Below are positions 29,935-40,086 of a DNA stretch of 64,000 bases, piece after piece (position 1 is the stretch's first letter; each line of letters starts with the position of its first letter). A program made the translations under genes and the position numbers. The notes under the pieces were generated by a model. The model had not been told where the DNA came from. It did not search any database and was given only the letters and a program-made list of their open reading frames with translations. The DNA is from Epithemia pelagica (taxonomy: Eukaryota; Bacillariophyta; Bacillariophyceae; Surirellales; Surirellaceae): positions 186,001 through 250,000 of the forward strand of contig OX337233.1 in the NCBI GenBank assembly GCA_946965045.2. The letters are read 5' to 3'.

Positions 29935-31587
29935 ACCTGTGATTGCTAATGGGTTCGGACTTATCCCCAGCGGTGAAGATCCAGGGTTCAGTTGTGAGCA
30001 CTCACCAAAAAAGTTACTCTTCCGAATCTCTACCTAGCCTTTCCCAACCAGTCACGGACGGGTGATCTTATGAAATCTCAGTCATCTTCCCCCACTCCCC
30101 ACCAGTCATTGAAACAGGCAATTGCAAGGGCAATAGCAAAAAATATTTTTGAGGATGTGACGCAGTGTCGTCTCGTTGGGCTAACCACGAACCAACAACC
30201 AGAAATCAAACAACACCCTGTCTGGAGTCTGGAATGAAATGGAACCAAACGATGCAGCCAAACACCACTGTCTGGTATCATCGTCATTATCTTCATCATT
30301 GTCTTGTTGCTGTTGTTTGCAATTCACTGTGGGGTTGTCGTGGTCGGAGCGGTAATTCAGTGGTGACCTCTCAAGCTACCCTTGCTCGTTGGACGGGCGT
30401 GACCTTGGTTCTTCTTTGTCGGTATCTCTTTCAACCATTGATCGTGTCTTCCAAGACGACGCTGCATGTTTGGATGCATATGGTGCTCGCCGCTTCCACA
30501 AGCAGACACACGAATTTCGCCATTTCGACACCGACGAGCAAAACCATTCGACCACAACCGCCTCGGGCGACTCGTGTGCGAACATCCATTCCTACGGTGT
30601 GGGTGACAAGGCTTCCATAATGGCCAAGACATGATCGGCGGCGTTCGTTGTCGTGGTTGTGTTGTTGGTGCTGCTGCTGCTGAGTTCGGTACGAGGCTCA
30701 AATGCGGTAGTGATCGAAGTCCAACACTGCTGCTCGACAGTGTTATAATCGTGCAACAAGGTTTGGTGGAACTGTCATTGAGGGGCAAGACATCGAGATG
30801 GGGAGCAGCTTGTTTCCAGGCATTAGCATTCGAACGAGCAATAGTGCGACAGGGAATAGCGGTGGTGGAGGTTTCCTCATTCGTTGTCGTTGTCGTCGCC
30901 GCCGTCAATGCTCCGACTTCCAAGATAGAATTGAACACAGACGGTTCCACGGCAATAGCGCCGTCAGCAGTTTCGTCCAATTTAGGTACTTCTTCATTTG
31001 TGGCTGCGTTCGTAGTTCGGAAGGTTATGGTGTGGCAACGACGAGACTCGATCCGTGTTGTCGTTCTGGTCCATTGCGAGCAAATTACCGACCTCATGAT
31101 ATAGAATAGTTGCTGTATTGGAGGAAATATCGAACACGTCGGTGCGAAAAATTCCAAAGGATTCGCAATTGTCCTGTCACCCAAAACCGCCACGAGCATC
31201 GAAAGACGGGGCACTGCCCTCTTACGCAGGCATTAGCCATAGAAGGACCGGACTCCACACAATTAAACGCATGGTCGGAACGAAGGTGACCGTCCAAATA
31301 AGTCGCTGCGCCATGTTGTTTCGGGCACGTAGCCATATAATCTTCCACAGCATGATAACTTGACCCATTCAACAGCAGAGAGGCATGGTACCATGAACAT
31401 CTACCCGAGGCCTGGCTCCACTCCTGTTTGCGGTTTGCCGGATGGTGTAACTTTCATTTTCTACTAGTACAACGGTGTACATGATATCTCTATAGTTCGC
31501 AATGCCATAAAGAAAACAATCCAACTACTGTTTGAGTGCTATATAGTTCCGCTAATGTTAGGACATACATGCAGTACGTTGCAAATT
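29935..31587. other. No intact gene; repeated segments
   Basis: 29935-30360 has no match noticed elsewhere except a worn CCCCAGCGG motif near 29965. 30480-30630 recurs at 42960-43090 and 59055-59190. 30680-31330 is nearly identical to 63360-64000. Long open frames on both strands (30357-31214 minus, 30631-31104 plus) overlap one another and shift frame between copies, so none is accepted as a gene. Confidence 0.5.
30680..31330. repeat. Duplicated block matching 63360-64000
   Basis: About 650 bases differ from 63360-64000 by only scattered substitutions; the copy continues past the right window edge. Its left edge lies near GAGTTCGGTACGA. It sits just 3' of the Kelch gene at 31588, which predicts that another Kelch gene begins a few hundred bases beyond the window. 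Confidence 0.8.
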
Positions 31588-32810
31588 TCAAGTTCCATCC
31601 TTCCCTTCATCACCACGGTGCGTGTGGGGCCTTGCTCGTTTACGATCTGATGTCCAGGTGGGGAAAGGCGAGTTATCAGCATGTTGGATATTCCTTCCTT
31701 CCCGAAATAGACACCATATGTTGAACTGCTGGTCAAAGAGTCGTTGAAAACACCACGTATGCTTGTCCAGAATTGGTAATGTCGCACAGGTAGGACTTCC
31801 CCAGCCACTTATCACGGCAACTTGATTGGCAACAGTCACCGTACTGCAGTCGTCGCGGTGATTATCCAATGGTGGGAGATTCCAAACGCGGTTGCGGCGC
31901 GTATCCAAGACTTCCACGGTTGAATGGCCTTGTCCACCCGCCACCACCAGACAAGATCCAACGGCAACCATTGCACAAGAACTTTGTGCATTGGAAAGCC
32001 TCAACTCCGAATGAGTGATCCAAGTGGTCGAGAAGGAAATGAATGTCGAACCAGTTTCCTTTTTTGTCTCATGATTGTCACACGGTCTGGCATAGTCCAA
32101 ATACTCCACAGTGTCAAGAAAACCATGCTCGCCATGGCCTCCAACGACAAAGATGCGGTGGCCAATGACCGCACTGGCACACCATTGTCGTGGAACAGTC
32201 ATGCTTGGTCCTGCAGTGACAGTGTCATTGCTGGTATCTATAATATCCACCGACGGCAAATAACGATCGCTGTAGCCACCCACTACAACGATATATCGGT
32301 TTTGGACCACAACAGCACAACATCCACATCGGCCCGTTGATAAATGACATGTCAATGTTTTCCAATGGCTTTCATGTGTGATGCTGTTAAAGATGATTGT
32401 AATAGATCGTTGGCATCAATTTGTTCCATGCAGTCCAAATTTGCTCCATCACGGTATCCTCCTGTGCGACCTCCCATGGCGTAGACGGCTCCGTTGCACA
32501 CAACAGCGCCATGTCCAGCACGTTTCTGGTTCATGGGTGGCCCTTCTCGCCACTGCTTGTTTGGGTCTGCCAGATTCAATAAAAGAATAGAATTCACATA
32601 GCCTCGGCGTTGTTGAATTCCTCCCAACACGACAACAGTTTGTGCCTTGTTGTTGTCGTTGTGGAGTTCCTTGTCGAGATGATCGAGTACGACCGTAGCA
32701 TGAAGATAACGCCATCCACCCTGAAGAGGAGGCCAATCGTTTTCATTCCATTCTGCTGTCTCGTCTGAAAGGAAAAGGTCCGACTGCCATGCTTGTTCTT
32801 TCAGAGTCAT
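31588..32810 (-). pseudogene. Kelch-repeat gene with frameshift
   Basis: The start is ATG 32810 (MTLKEQAWQSD). The N-terminal frame carries blades 1-2 (VVVLGGIQ, VYAMGGRT) and ends at 32352. The rest (31588-32355) is in another frame with blades 3-6 (YIVVVGGYS, IFVVGGHG, CLVVAGGQ, VAVISGWG). Aligned with the 34735 gene near 35525, four bases are missing around 32378-32384 (GTGTGATGCTG against GTGTGGTGCTTGCTG), which accounts for the shift. The C-terminal tail is of the NIQHADNSPF type. The promoter differs from the other type-B copies in holding a short repeat at 32929-33015. Confidence 0.85.
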
Positions 32811-32928
32811 GCTCAGTCTTCCTTTTGTTGACCGCAGCGCATTTATGAGGATCAAAGGAGCACACTGATGACTGTGTAATAGATTGCAGTGGGCTGCGTG
32901 ACTGGAAAAAGAAGAGTATATACTGTAA

Positions 32929-33015
32929 TCCCCAGCGGGGGAATCATGAGGACTAGTGACTCAGTGGTTAAAAAACAGAAAGGACGACACAAACGACGCG
33001 ACCCATCCTTACATT
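32929..33015. repeat. Short CCCCAGCGGGG-ended repeat inside a Kelch 5' flank
   Basis: Begins TCCCCAGCGGGGGAATCATG and continues with GAGGACTAGTGACTCAGTGG. It is related to the complete 99-bp copy at 54805-54903 and the partial copy at 62600-62678. The right terminus is not clear here. It lies between the Kelch start (32810) and the CACGTG site (33049). Confidence 0.55.
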
Positions 33016-33048
33016 CTTGTGCGATCGGACGTAGGCTTATGAGTACTA

Positions 33049-33090
33049 CACGTGGAAGCCTTCGAGCCAGTGCTTTTGTCGGGTACGTAC
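33049..33090 (-). promoter_or_regulatory. Worn type-B Kelch promoter element
   Basis: CACGTG at 33049-33054 followed by GTACGTAC at 33083-33090 matches the order seen upstream of the Kelch genes at 7698, 45465 and 57993, but lies 239 bases from the start instead of 94-126. The extra distance is roughly the length of the short repeat at 32929. Confidence 0.4.
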
Positions 33091-34734
33091 ATAACACCAC
33101 ACACACATCTTTTGCCCAAATAGAAACAAAACATCATGGATTGGATTCCAACTATGGGTACATCCGGACTGTTGACGAATGTGAATTGCATTGTCTCGTG
33201 CCTGACGTCTCAATTCACATCAGAGAATGCTGATGGACTGGTTTCAGCTTCGACATGCGGCAGATCGCACCAGCAGCAAGTTTAATGGAACCGCTGTCGA
33301 CCCAGTTGCGTCAGTCCCAGAGACTTCTTCCTTCCCCTTGATGGTTCCATTCCATCTTTGCTCGATCAACACTGCTTCGTTCTTCACAAGACGACGGACG
33401 AGGAACGTAGAGATGCAGCAACCAACCATGCTCGATTTCCAAAATGAACCATCAGCGAAGCGGACAACAGGGTCCACAAGGTTTTTGGCTTGTCGTGCTT
33501 TTCGTCCTATTACTGCTCCTCTCATCATCGGACATTTGAATCCACCCGTTTCGTCCTTTTGTTGGATTCATCGACCACGAGACCATGAACCAAGCCACAC
33601 AAGGATCAGGATCAAGAGATGCCTAAACTCGTGGTTCGTGGCGGGAAAGCAGCAATGGTAACACAGTCATTCGATTGTGCTACGATGATGCCGACAACAC
33701 AAAAACAACTACAACCAGTTACACCCAAACATCAACAAGAACTACCGTCCTGCTTGTTCGTTGAGGAGCACGACAAGAAGAGAAAAATCAGGATTTCCGA
33801 TCCACATATAGAGGACCCGAACAACAAGAACAACAACAATTGTCGCATGCACAGCAGGCATCCAGGGTTTTGTCCTCCTTCGCGTAATTGCCTATAGTAA
33901 CGAATGAATGGTTTCGATCGAAGCATTGACGATTGGTGGTTCAGGACAAAATAAGACCAGTTGGTTATATTTTTGAACACGGCCCACCAGCACCACAATG
34001 ATAAACCACCAACACGGGGGTCGTCACGAAGGTCGTGGTTTTGTTGGTGCTGTACGAGGCACAGAGATTGTAGTGGTTGATGTCCAACAGTGCTGTTTGA
34101 CAGTGCTGTAGTCGTGCAACAAGGTTTCGGCGGAACTGGCATTGAGATTGTTCTTGTTGATACCAATGGACCGATACCCATGGGCTGTCAACGAGCCACT
34201 ACGGAGAGACTGATTGCTGGATCGACGCAAGCAAATTGCTGACCTCATCATAAAGACTTCACAAAGACTAGTTGCTGTAGTGGAGGAAATATCGAACACT
34301 TCGGTGGCAAAAATTCCAAAGGGTTCTGTCACCCGAAACCACAAGCATCGAGAGACGGGGTACTGTCCTCTCACGTAGGCGTTAGCCATAGAAAGCCCGG
34401 ACTCCACAATTGAACGCATGGTCGACCGTCCAAACGAGTCGCTGCGCCAAGTGTTGCAGGCACGCAACCATAATTTTCCACAGCATGATAAGTCGACCCA
34501 TTCAACAGCAGAGAGGCATGGTACCATGGACATCTACCCGAGGCCTGGTTCCACTCCTGTTTGCGGTGTCATGCCGGATGGTGTAACCTTCGTTTTCTAC
34601 TAGTACAAAGGTGTATGTGATATCTCTAGAGGTCGCAATGCCATGAAGAATACAGTACACCAACTGTTTGAGAGTAAAATGATAATGCTACAGTTCCGCT
34701 ATTGTTAGGACATACATGCAATACGTTGCAAATT
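33091..34734. other. No intact gene; worn coding traces
   Basis: A plus-strand trace around 33430-33600 has the series QRSGQQGP, LLLLLSSSD and IHPFRPFVGFI, related to 43875-44010 (QKRTTSGPTF, LILSSSDLW, IHPFHPFVGFI). That points to a dead gene with one hydrophobic segment. 34060-34560 is related to 51290-51790. No complete gene can be drawn. Confidence 0.4.
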
Positions 34735-35937
34735 TCAAGTTTCAGCCTTTCCTTCATCACCACGGCGTGTATCGGGCCTTGCTCGTTTATGAGCTGATGT
34801 CGAGGTGGAGAAGCGTGAAATATCAGCATGTTGGATATTCCTTCCTTCCCCCAAAAGACACCATCTGTTGGGCTGCTGCTCACAGAGTCGTTGAAAACAC
34901 CACGTATGCTTGTCCAGTAGTGGTAATGTCGCACAGGCAGAACTGCCAAAACCACTTATCACGGCAACATGATTGGCAACAATCGCCATACTGAAGTGAT
35001 CGCGGCGATTTCCGAATGGTGGGAGATTCCACACGCGGTTGCGGTGCGTATCCAAGACTTCCACAGTTGAATTGCGCCATCCACCCGCCACCACCAGACA
35101 AGATCCCACGGTAACCACTGCACAAGAACTTCGTGCATTGGAAAGCACCATATTAGAATGAGCGGTCCAGTTCGACGAGAAAGAAATGAACGTCGAGCCA
35201 GTTTCCTTTTTTGTCTCATCACTGTCACATGGCCTTTCGAAGTCCACGTACTCCACCGAGTCAAGATGATGGCCATGCTCTGTTTCGCCTCCAACGACAT
35301 AGATGCAGTGGCCAATGACCGCACTGGTACAAAATTGTCGAGGAATAGTCATGCTTGGTCCCGCAGTGACAGTATGGTTGCTAGTGTCAATAATATCCAC
35401 CGAAGACAAATAACGACCGTTGTAGCCGCCCATTACAACGATGTATCGGTTGTGAACCGCGACAGCACAACATCCAAACCGTCGCGTTGATAATCGACAT
35501 GTCAATGTCGTCCAATTACTCGTATGTGTGGTGCTTGCTGTTAAAAATGGTTGTAGTATATCGTTCGCATCAATGCGTTCGATACAATCCAAAGTTGCTG
35601 TATTGCGACCTCCCATCACGTAGACGCCGCCATTGCACAAAACAGCGGCATGTCCTCGACGACTCTTGTTCATTGGTGGCCCCTCTCGCCACTGCTTGTC
35701 TGGGTCTGCCAAATTTAATACAAGAATGGAATTGACCTCGCCATAACCTGTTCGATATCCGCCCAACACGACGACGGTTTGTTCCGTCTTGTTATCGGGA
35801 TGATCGAGAACGACCGAAGCATGATAGTAACGCCATCCACCCTCAAGAGGAGGCCAGTCCTCGAAATTCCATTCAGGTGTCTCGTCTAACAGGACAAGGC
35901 CCGACTGCCATGCTTTTTCTTTCATCGTCGTGGCCAT
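34735..35937 (-). CDS. Kelch-repeat protein, intact
   Basis: 400 residues from ATG 35937 (MATTMKEKAWQSG). The frame stays open 64 codons farther upstream but contains no ATG there, so the start is secure. The six blades are VVVLGGYR, VYVMGGRN, YIVVMGGYN, IYVVGGET, CLVVAGGW and a last blade with SG in place of GG (VAVISGFG). The tail is NIQHADISRF plus HKRARPDTRRGDEG, a basic segment. The first 120 residues are nearly identical to the 21164 gene, while the last 80 match the 51971 gene, a mosaic pattern. It is predicted to be a soluble six-bladed propeller with unknown ligand. The type-A flank lies upstream. Confidence 0.9.
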   Translation of the reverse strand: MATTMKEKAWQSGLVLLDETPEWNFEDWPPLEGGWRYYHASVVLDHPDNKTEQTVVVLGGYRTGYGEVNSILVLNLADPDKQWREGPPMNKSRRGHAAVLCNGGVYVMGGRNTATLDCIERIDANDILQPFLTASTTHTSNWTTLTCRLSTRRFGCCAVAVHNRYIVVMGGYNGRYLSSVDIIDTSNHTVTAGPSMTIPRQFCTSAVIGHCIYVVGGETEHGHHLDSVEYVDFERPCDSDETKKETGSTFISFSSNWTAHSNMVLSNARSSCAVVTVGSCLVVAGGWRNSTVEVLDTHRNRVWNLPPFGNRRDHFSMAIVANHVAVISGFGSSACATLPLLDKHTWCFQRLCEQQPNRWCLLGEGRNIQHADISRFSTSTSAHKRARPDTRRGDEGKAET

Positions 35938-35949
35938 GGTTTCACAAAA

Positions 35950-36063
35950 TGACTGCAGCAAATTTATGGGGATCGAGACACTGTCTTGTAAGAGGCACGT
36001 AGGTTTGCTCTTTCGTTGCGATGCTGATGCTGACGGGTGCGGACTGGAAGCACGACTGACTTG
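35950..36063 (-). promoter_or_regulatory. Type-A Kelch 5' flank
   Basis: Shares GATCGAGACACTGTCTTGTA, GGCACGTAGGTTTGCTCT and GGTGCGGACTGGAAGCACGA with the other type-A flanks. Similarity continues with gaps to about 36182 (TTTTATTGGATACCGGAATA), then ends. Confidence 0.5.
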
Positions 36064-36390
36064 ACGAAAAGGATGGACCGAAGATGAGTCGCTTTCGTCA
36101 CAAGACAAATCGTGACCGTAGCCACGCAATGAAGAAGATCACGCACTCTTGTTCGGAGTACCGTAGAAGTTTTATTGGATACCGGAATAAACTAGCATCC
36201 CAAATTTCAAATTTGAATCGTGACGCCAACCACCAACTGTCATTTCGACGCCGGCCCTTCCAATGGAAGGATTACTTAGACGCGTGGCAGGTGAGACGGG
36301 CGGTAGACTTCACACAGTAGAGTTAAGGTTTAGTCTGTCTGCTGTCCTTGTTTCTGCGGACCTCTAATGGCGAATTTGTTCCATCCTGCT

Positions 36391-38096
36391 ACGAGCTCCA
36401 TCAATCGATATGGGTAACCGTAGTGGCCCGTGCTTCACGTTTCCGATACTCGGTTGAACTTCCGGCCCTACGAGATTCACTACACCATACATTTTCCTAG
36501 AGTAAAATGAATTGCCCTCATGCTCTTGCACATTTTGTTGCGAGATTCTTCTCACCAACTGCACCCACACCATCACCATGGTGAGGCGGCGCTAGCACAA
36601 TAATCAACCCGCCTCCTCTACGAGTATGCATATAAACAGCTACTAGTACAGAACATCTATCTAGCTTAGTACATGCTTCTCTGTGTCGTAGGTCGTACAA
36701 TAGGCAATCGTTTCGGTGTTGAGTATGGTGCTGTTGCCGTGCCGTGGTCGCCGAATGTTTTGCCGTTTGGCCGAAACGAGCAGTTGATTGTTGAGTATGT
36801 CATTGTCGTCGGATGTCGCTGTCGTCGCTTGTCGTTGTCGCCGCTTGTCGTTGTTGCCGCTTGCTGTCTTGTCGCATGCCGTTGTCGTCGCTTGTCGTTG
36901 TCACCGCTTGCTGTTGTTGAAGGGCACAGTCTCGGGCAGAGGGTTCGGTGACAGCGAAAAGTTGATTGTTGCGTGGGGGTTGTTGTTGTTGCCGAGTGTT
37001 GTTTTTGTTGTTGTTTGTTCATTCGTTCGTTCGTTCGATCAGTGGCGGTGAGTAGTTGATTGTTGTGTTTGGATTTTTGTTGTCGCCGAGTGTTGTTGTT
37101 GTCGTTCATTCGTTCTTTCGTTCTTTCGTTCATTCGATCGATCAGCTGTGACATCGTCGCCGATTGTTTCGCCATTTGTAGTTGAGCCGCTTGTGGTTGT
37201 CGTTGTCGTCGCTTGTTACCACCAGTGGACGAGGCTTCGATTTGTTGGGTGAGGGCAACGAAAAGACGAGGAGTTGATTGTTTCGTCGCAAGGTAGAAGA
37301 AGGAGGACGACCACACCATCTTGTCGCCGAGTCTTGCCGCCGAGTGTCGTTGTCGAGTGTTGTTGCCGAGTGTTGTTGTTGTTCGTTCGGTGGCAGCGAG
37401 GAGTGAGTAGTTGATTGTTGTGTGTTTGGGTTTTGGGTTGTTGTTGTTGTTGCCGAGTGTTGTCGACTCGCAAGGCTCTTCGACCACCGCCCATCAGCTT
37501 CACGGCATCCCCTCCTTCTTCCACTCAAATTGTGCTGTGGGAATCAGCCGCACCACCGGCACCACCATCGTCTGTCGCAGTAGAAGCAGTCCTTCCACCC
37601 ACGGTTCACGTTTGTTTTGTCTGGACAAATCAGCTTTTGTTGCGTTTGAGCCACCAACGGTCGAGGCTTTCCAATGTTGTGCTCGGTCTATAAAGTAACG
37701 AGGAGTTGATTGCTGCATGCGGACGTATGATCGGTGACTTGCTGGATGCATTCTATCGGTTGTCGTCGTCTTCTTCTCAAGGTCACTTCCTCTGTTTCGG
37801 ATGCCAAATAAGGAAGACTTCAAAACCTTGCCGTCGGTCCATAAAAAAAAGCCAACTCATCCCTGCCCGCCCATTCCCTCACGGTACACTTGATTCTTAG
37901 GCATCCTTGATGGTCGCAAGAGAGCTGGCACCTTTCGTTGGAGGTGCACACCGGCTTGAGTGTGTCATGGTGGTGTTACGCAGTGCAAAATGACCGTAGT
38001 GGTGTCCCTACGAAGTTAGAATCACTGTAGAAAAAACAGTGGGGGTATGAAAAGCACGGGCCACTACGGTTACCCATATCGATTGATGGAGCTCGT
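36391..38096. repeat. 1.7-kb segment bounded by a perfect 45-bp inverted repeat
   Basis: 36391-36435 (begins ACGAGCTCCATCAATCGATA) is the exact reverse complement of 38052-38096. The identity stops sharply at both sides, and no second copy was noticed in the window. Inside are a repeat-rich tract (36780-37465) and no accepted gene. It could be a foldback or MITE-like element, or an inverted duplication. No clear flanking target-site duplication is visible. Confidence 0.6.
36780..37465. repeat. Degenerate tandem repeat and low-complexity tract
   Basis: Built from loosely repeated units of roughly 90-110 bases containing AGTTGATTGTTG, GTTGTTGCCGAGTGTTG and runs of CGTT/CATT (for example 37021-37040 and 37108-37140). 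The AGTTGATTG word recurs at about 36781, 36959, 37051, 37268 and 37400. The long minus-strand open frame here (Thr/Asn/Gln-rich) follows from the repeat and is not taken as a gene. Confidence 0.7.
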
Positions 38097-38774
38097 ATTC
38101 CAGGCTCAGGTCAGTTTCGTCGCCATTTAATTTCGGGATGCGTCGTCCTAGTCGTAGAGTGTGTCGTGGTGAAAAACACAAGCAATATAAAGGGCCAAGG
38201 TCATTCGCTGCTGACATGGCTTGGTACGGTGCAGGCAAACGGTGAACCTCGTTCGGCGTCTTCTACGAAAAGCACCGACAAAAGTAAAGACGAACGAGCA
38301 TGTCGGTAAGGACACCGGACCGATTGCTGTATAGGTACGCAATTCGTTGAAAAGCTTCCAGCCGTGGAACACACCGACAGTCGGTCCATCTCGTCCATTG
38401 TCGTCGACCACACATACTTCGTCTGGCCGTCGAACAGTAACGATGGTTCGTCTTTCGTCTTCTCTCTATCTCCTTTTCTGTCTCGTGTTGTGTCACATGT
38501 AAGGATCACTCTATGCCGATGCTGTAGATGACGACACAGAACTGACATTGTCTGTCTGAGAATCCGAACCCCCTCACAACAGGAGGTTGCGAGGAGGTTG
38601 CGACTTTTGCTGCGACCCATGAAGGATTCCTCGCGCTTCGCATACTCATCAGAATAGAGAAGATTGTACGCATTCACATGTTCCCCGCCGAGGTGCTGGA
38701 ATGGCATCACGAACACAAGATCTTTTTGGCCTCTCTGTGCATGATATTATAGGAATCATATATCTATTAAAACG
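38097..38774. other. Region upstream of the LRR gene; no gene seen
   Basis: The stretch 38240-38410 is a diverged relative of 1140-1340 (shared CTCGTTCGGCGTCTT and GAAAAGCACCG). A minus-strand open frame of 171 codons (38201-38716) has no recognisable feature and crosses this repeat. The last 100 bases before the LRR start are AT-rich and may hold its promoter, but no motif is convincing. Confidence 0.4.
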
Positions 38775-40064
38775 ATGACAACAACGACTTTCGACCTCAA
38801 CGAGCCAATGGACCGCACCATGCCTCTTCCAGAAACGACAATGGACGTAAACAACCCTGAAATGAACGAATGCGATCCATATCAATTGCGACGTACCCGG
38901 ATCAGCCCCAAGATGAAACAACGAATGGTGGAGCACTTTGGGAAAGAACCGTTTTTGCCAAGATTGACCAACACCAAAGCCACTGACCGCACTGCACAAG
39001 CCATTCTCGATTTTGATAGAGACGTCAGGGGCAGAGGACGTGCTAATGTGGATTGGTCCAAGCTGTCGCTCCGCCATTCGGATATCGGTGACGTGGGCAT
39101 TGAAGCGCTCGCCCGTGTTTTTGTTAAAACGACAACAAACCGAGATCCTGAGCTGAGATTGTATTTCGTAAAAGCCCTGGACGACGAAATGGCGGTTCGG
39201 TTGGCGAATGCTATGGATCAAAATCCGTCCTGGGAGAAGTTGTCTATTCAGCACTGCAATTTTGGATCGCGTGGATGGAAAGCACTGGTTGGTGCTTTGG
39301 GCAACAATCACGTTTGGCAGGAGTTGGAGCTTGTTAGTACGAACCTTGAAGATGAAGGAGTTGAAGCACTGGCAAAAGCACTGCAACAAAATACCCAATG
39401 GACCAACTTCGAGCTCTGGGACATACAGTTTTCTTCTGTGAATGGAGTCAAAGCCTTGGTTGAAGCCTTGAGTGTCAACAAAACATGGAAATCTTTCCAA
39501 CTTGAGGTACGATTTGGTACACGGGTTCCGAGGATCCGCGACTGTGAAATGGAAGCATTGTCACATGCCTTGCGTTGCAATCAATGCTGGGAAACGTTTA
39601 GCTATACATTTCCCTCTGATTTTGATGGAGGACTGGGATCCGTTACCAGAACACTGCATGGCAACTCAGTCTGGCGAGTGTTTGATATGGATTTAGAAAA
39701 GGCAACACATGTCGACATACTAGCCGAGGCTCTCCGTCGACAAACCTCTTGGAAATATTTTGCTTTGAGTCTCCCTTATGGCACTCCCGACCAAGGGGTG
39801 GAAATGTTGGCCAATCTACTAAAAACGTCACCAAGCTGGGAACGGTTTGTTTTACATGTGCGAGGTCAAGAAGTTTGGTCATGGCTCAAGGTTGGTCCAG
39901 CCATTCTCCAACGGTTGGAGAAAAACTGGAACTCATTGGTGCTTTGGTTTCCATACTCGAACAACAACCCCATTCAGCACCTGCCCTTTCTGCTAGAGAA
40001 CCATCCCGACGAAATTGGAGTGACGGCAGAAACCATTTCAAAATTTATTCCTGACCCGTCATGA
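38775..40064 (+). CDS. Leucine-rich repeat protein (ribonuclease-inhibitor type)
   Basis: 429 residues from ATG 38775 (MTTTTFDLNEP). From about residue 85 the sequence forms regular LRRs of the ribonuclease-inhibitor kind, with a recurring N-x-x-W-x-x-L-x-L spacing: VDWSKLSLRHSDI, PSWEKLSIQHCNF, HVWQELELVSTNL, TQWTNFELWDIQF, KTWKSFQLEV, and weaker copies to residue 400. The helical halves read GIEALARVF, GWKALVGAL and GVEALAKAL. There is no signal peptide, kinase, NACHT or NB-ARC domain. Such proteins usually act as ligand-binding scaffolds. The stop at 40062 lies 22 bases before the LRR-TIR ORF, in another frame, and the two start with similar LRR sequence. They may therefore be one gene split by an intron or frameshift, or a tandem pair. 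Confidence 0.8.
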   Translation: MTTTTFDLNEPMDRTMPLPETTMDVNNPEMNECDPYQLRRTRISPKMKQRMVEHFGKEPFLPRLTNTKATDRTAQAILDFDRDVRGRGRANVDWSKLSLRHSDIGDVGIEALARVFVKTTTNRDPELRLYFVKALDDEMAVRLANAMDQNPSWEKLSIQHCNFGSRGWKALVGALGNNHVWQELELVSTNLEDEGVEALAKALQQNTQWTNFELWDIQFSSVNGVKALVEALSVNKTWKSFQLEVRFGTRVPRIRDCEMEALSHALRCNQCWETFSYTFPSDFDGGLGSVTRTLHGNSVWRVFDMDLEKATHVDILAEALRRQTSWKYFALSLPYGTPDQGVEMLANLLKTSPSWERFVLHVRGQEVWSWLKVGPAILQRLEKNWNSLVLWFPYSNNNPIQHLPFLLENHPDEIGVTAETISKFIPDPS

Positions 40065-40086
40065 CAAAGCAACCGATGCCCTGGAA

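Noticed and set aside
30357-31214. 285-codon minus-strand open frame and the overlapping 157-codon plus-strand frame
   Set aside because: In the 63-kb copy both frames shift or end differently. Most differences between copies do not respect codon positions in an obvious way.
34735-36129. 464-residue version of the 34735 Kelch gene
   Set aside because: The extra 64 codons contain no ATG; the frame starts with TTG. The ATG at 35937 matches the family.
36666-37487. 273-codon minus-strand open frame rich in Thr, Asn and Gln
   Set aside because: It coincides with a degenerate tandem repeat of GTTG/CGTT units, and alternative frames are also open. The composition follows from the repeat.
38649-39500. 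283-codon minus-strand frame
   Set aside because: It is antisense to the LRR gene, whose repeat pattern is clear on the plus strand.
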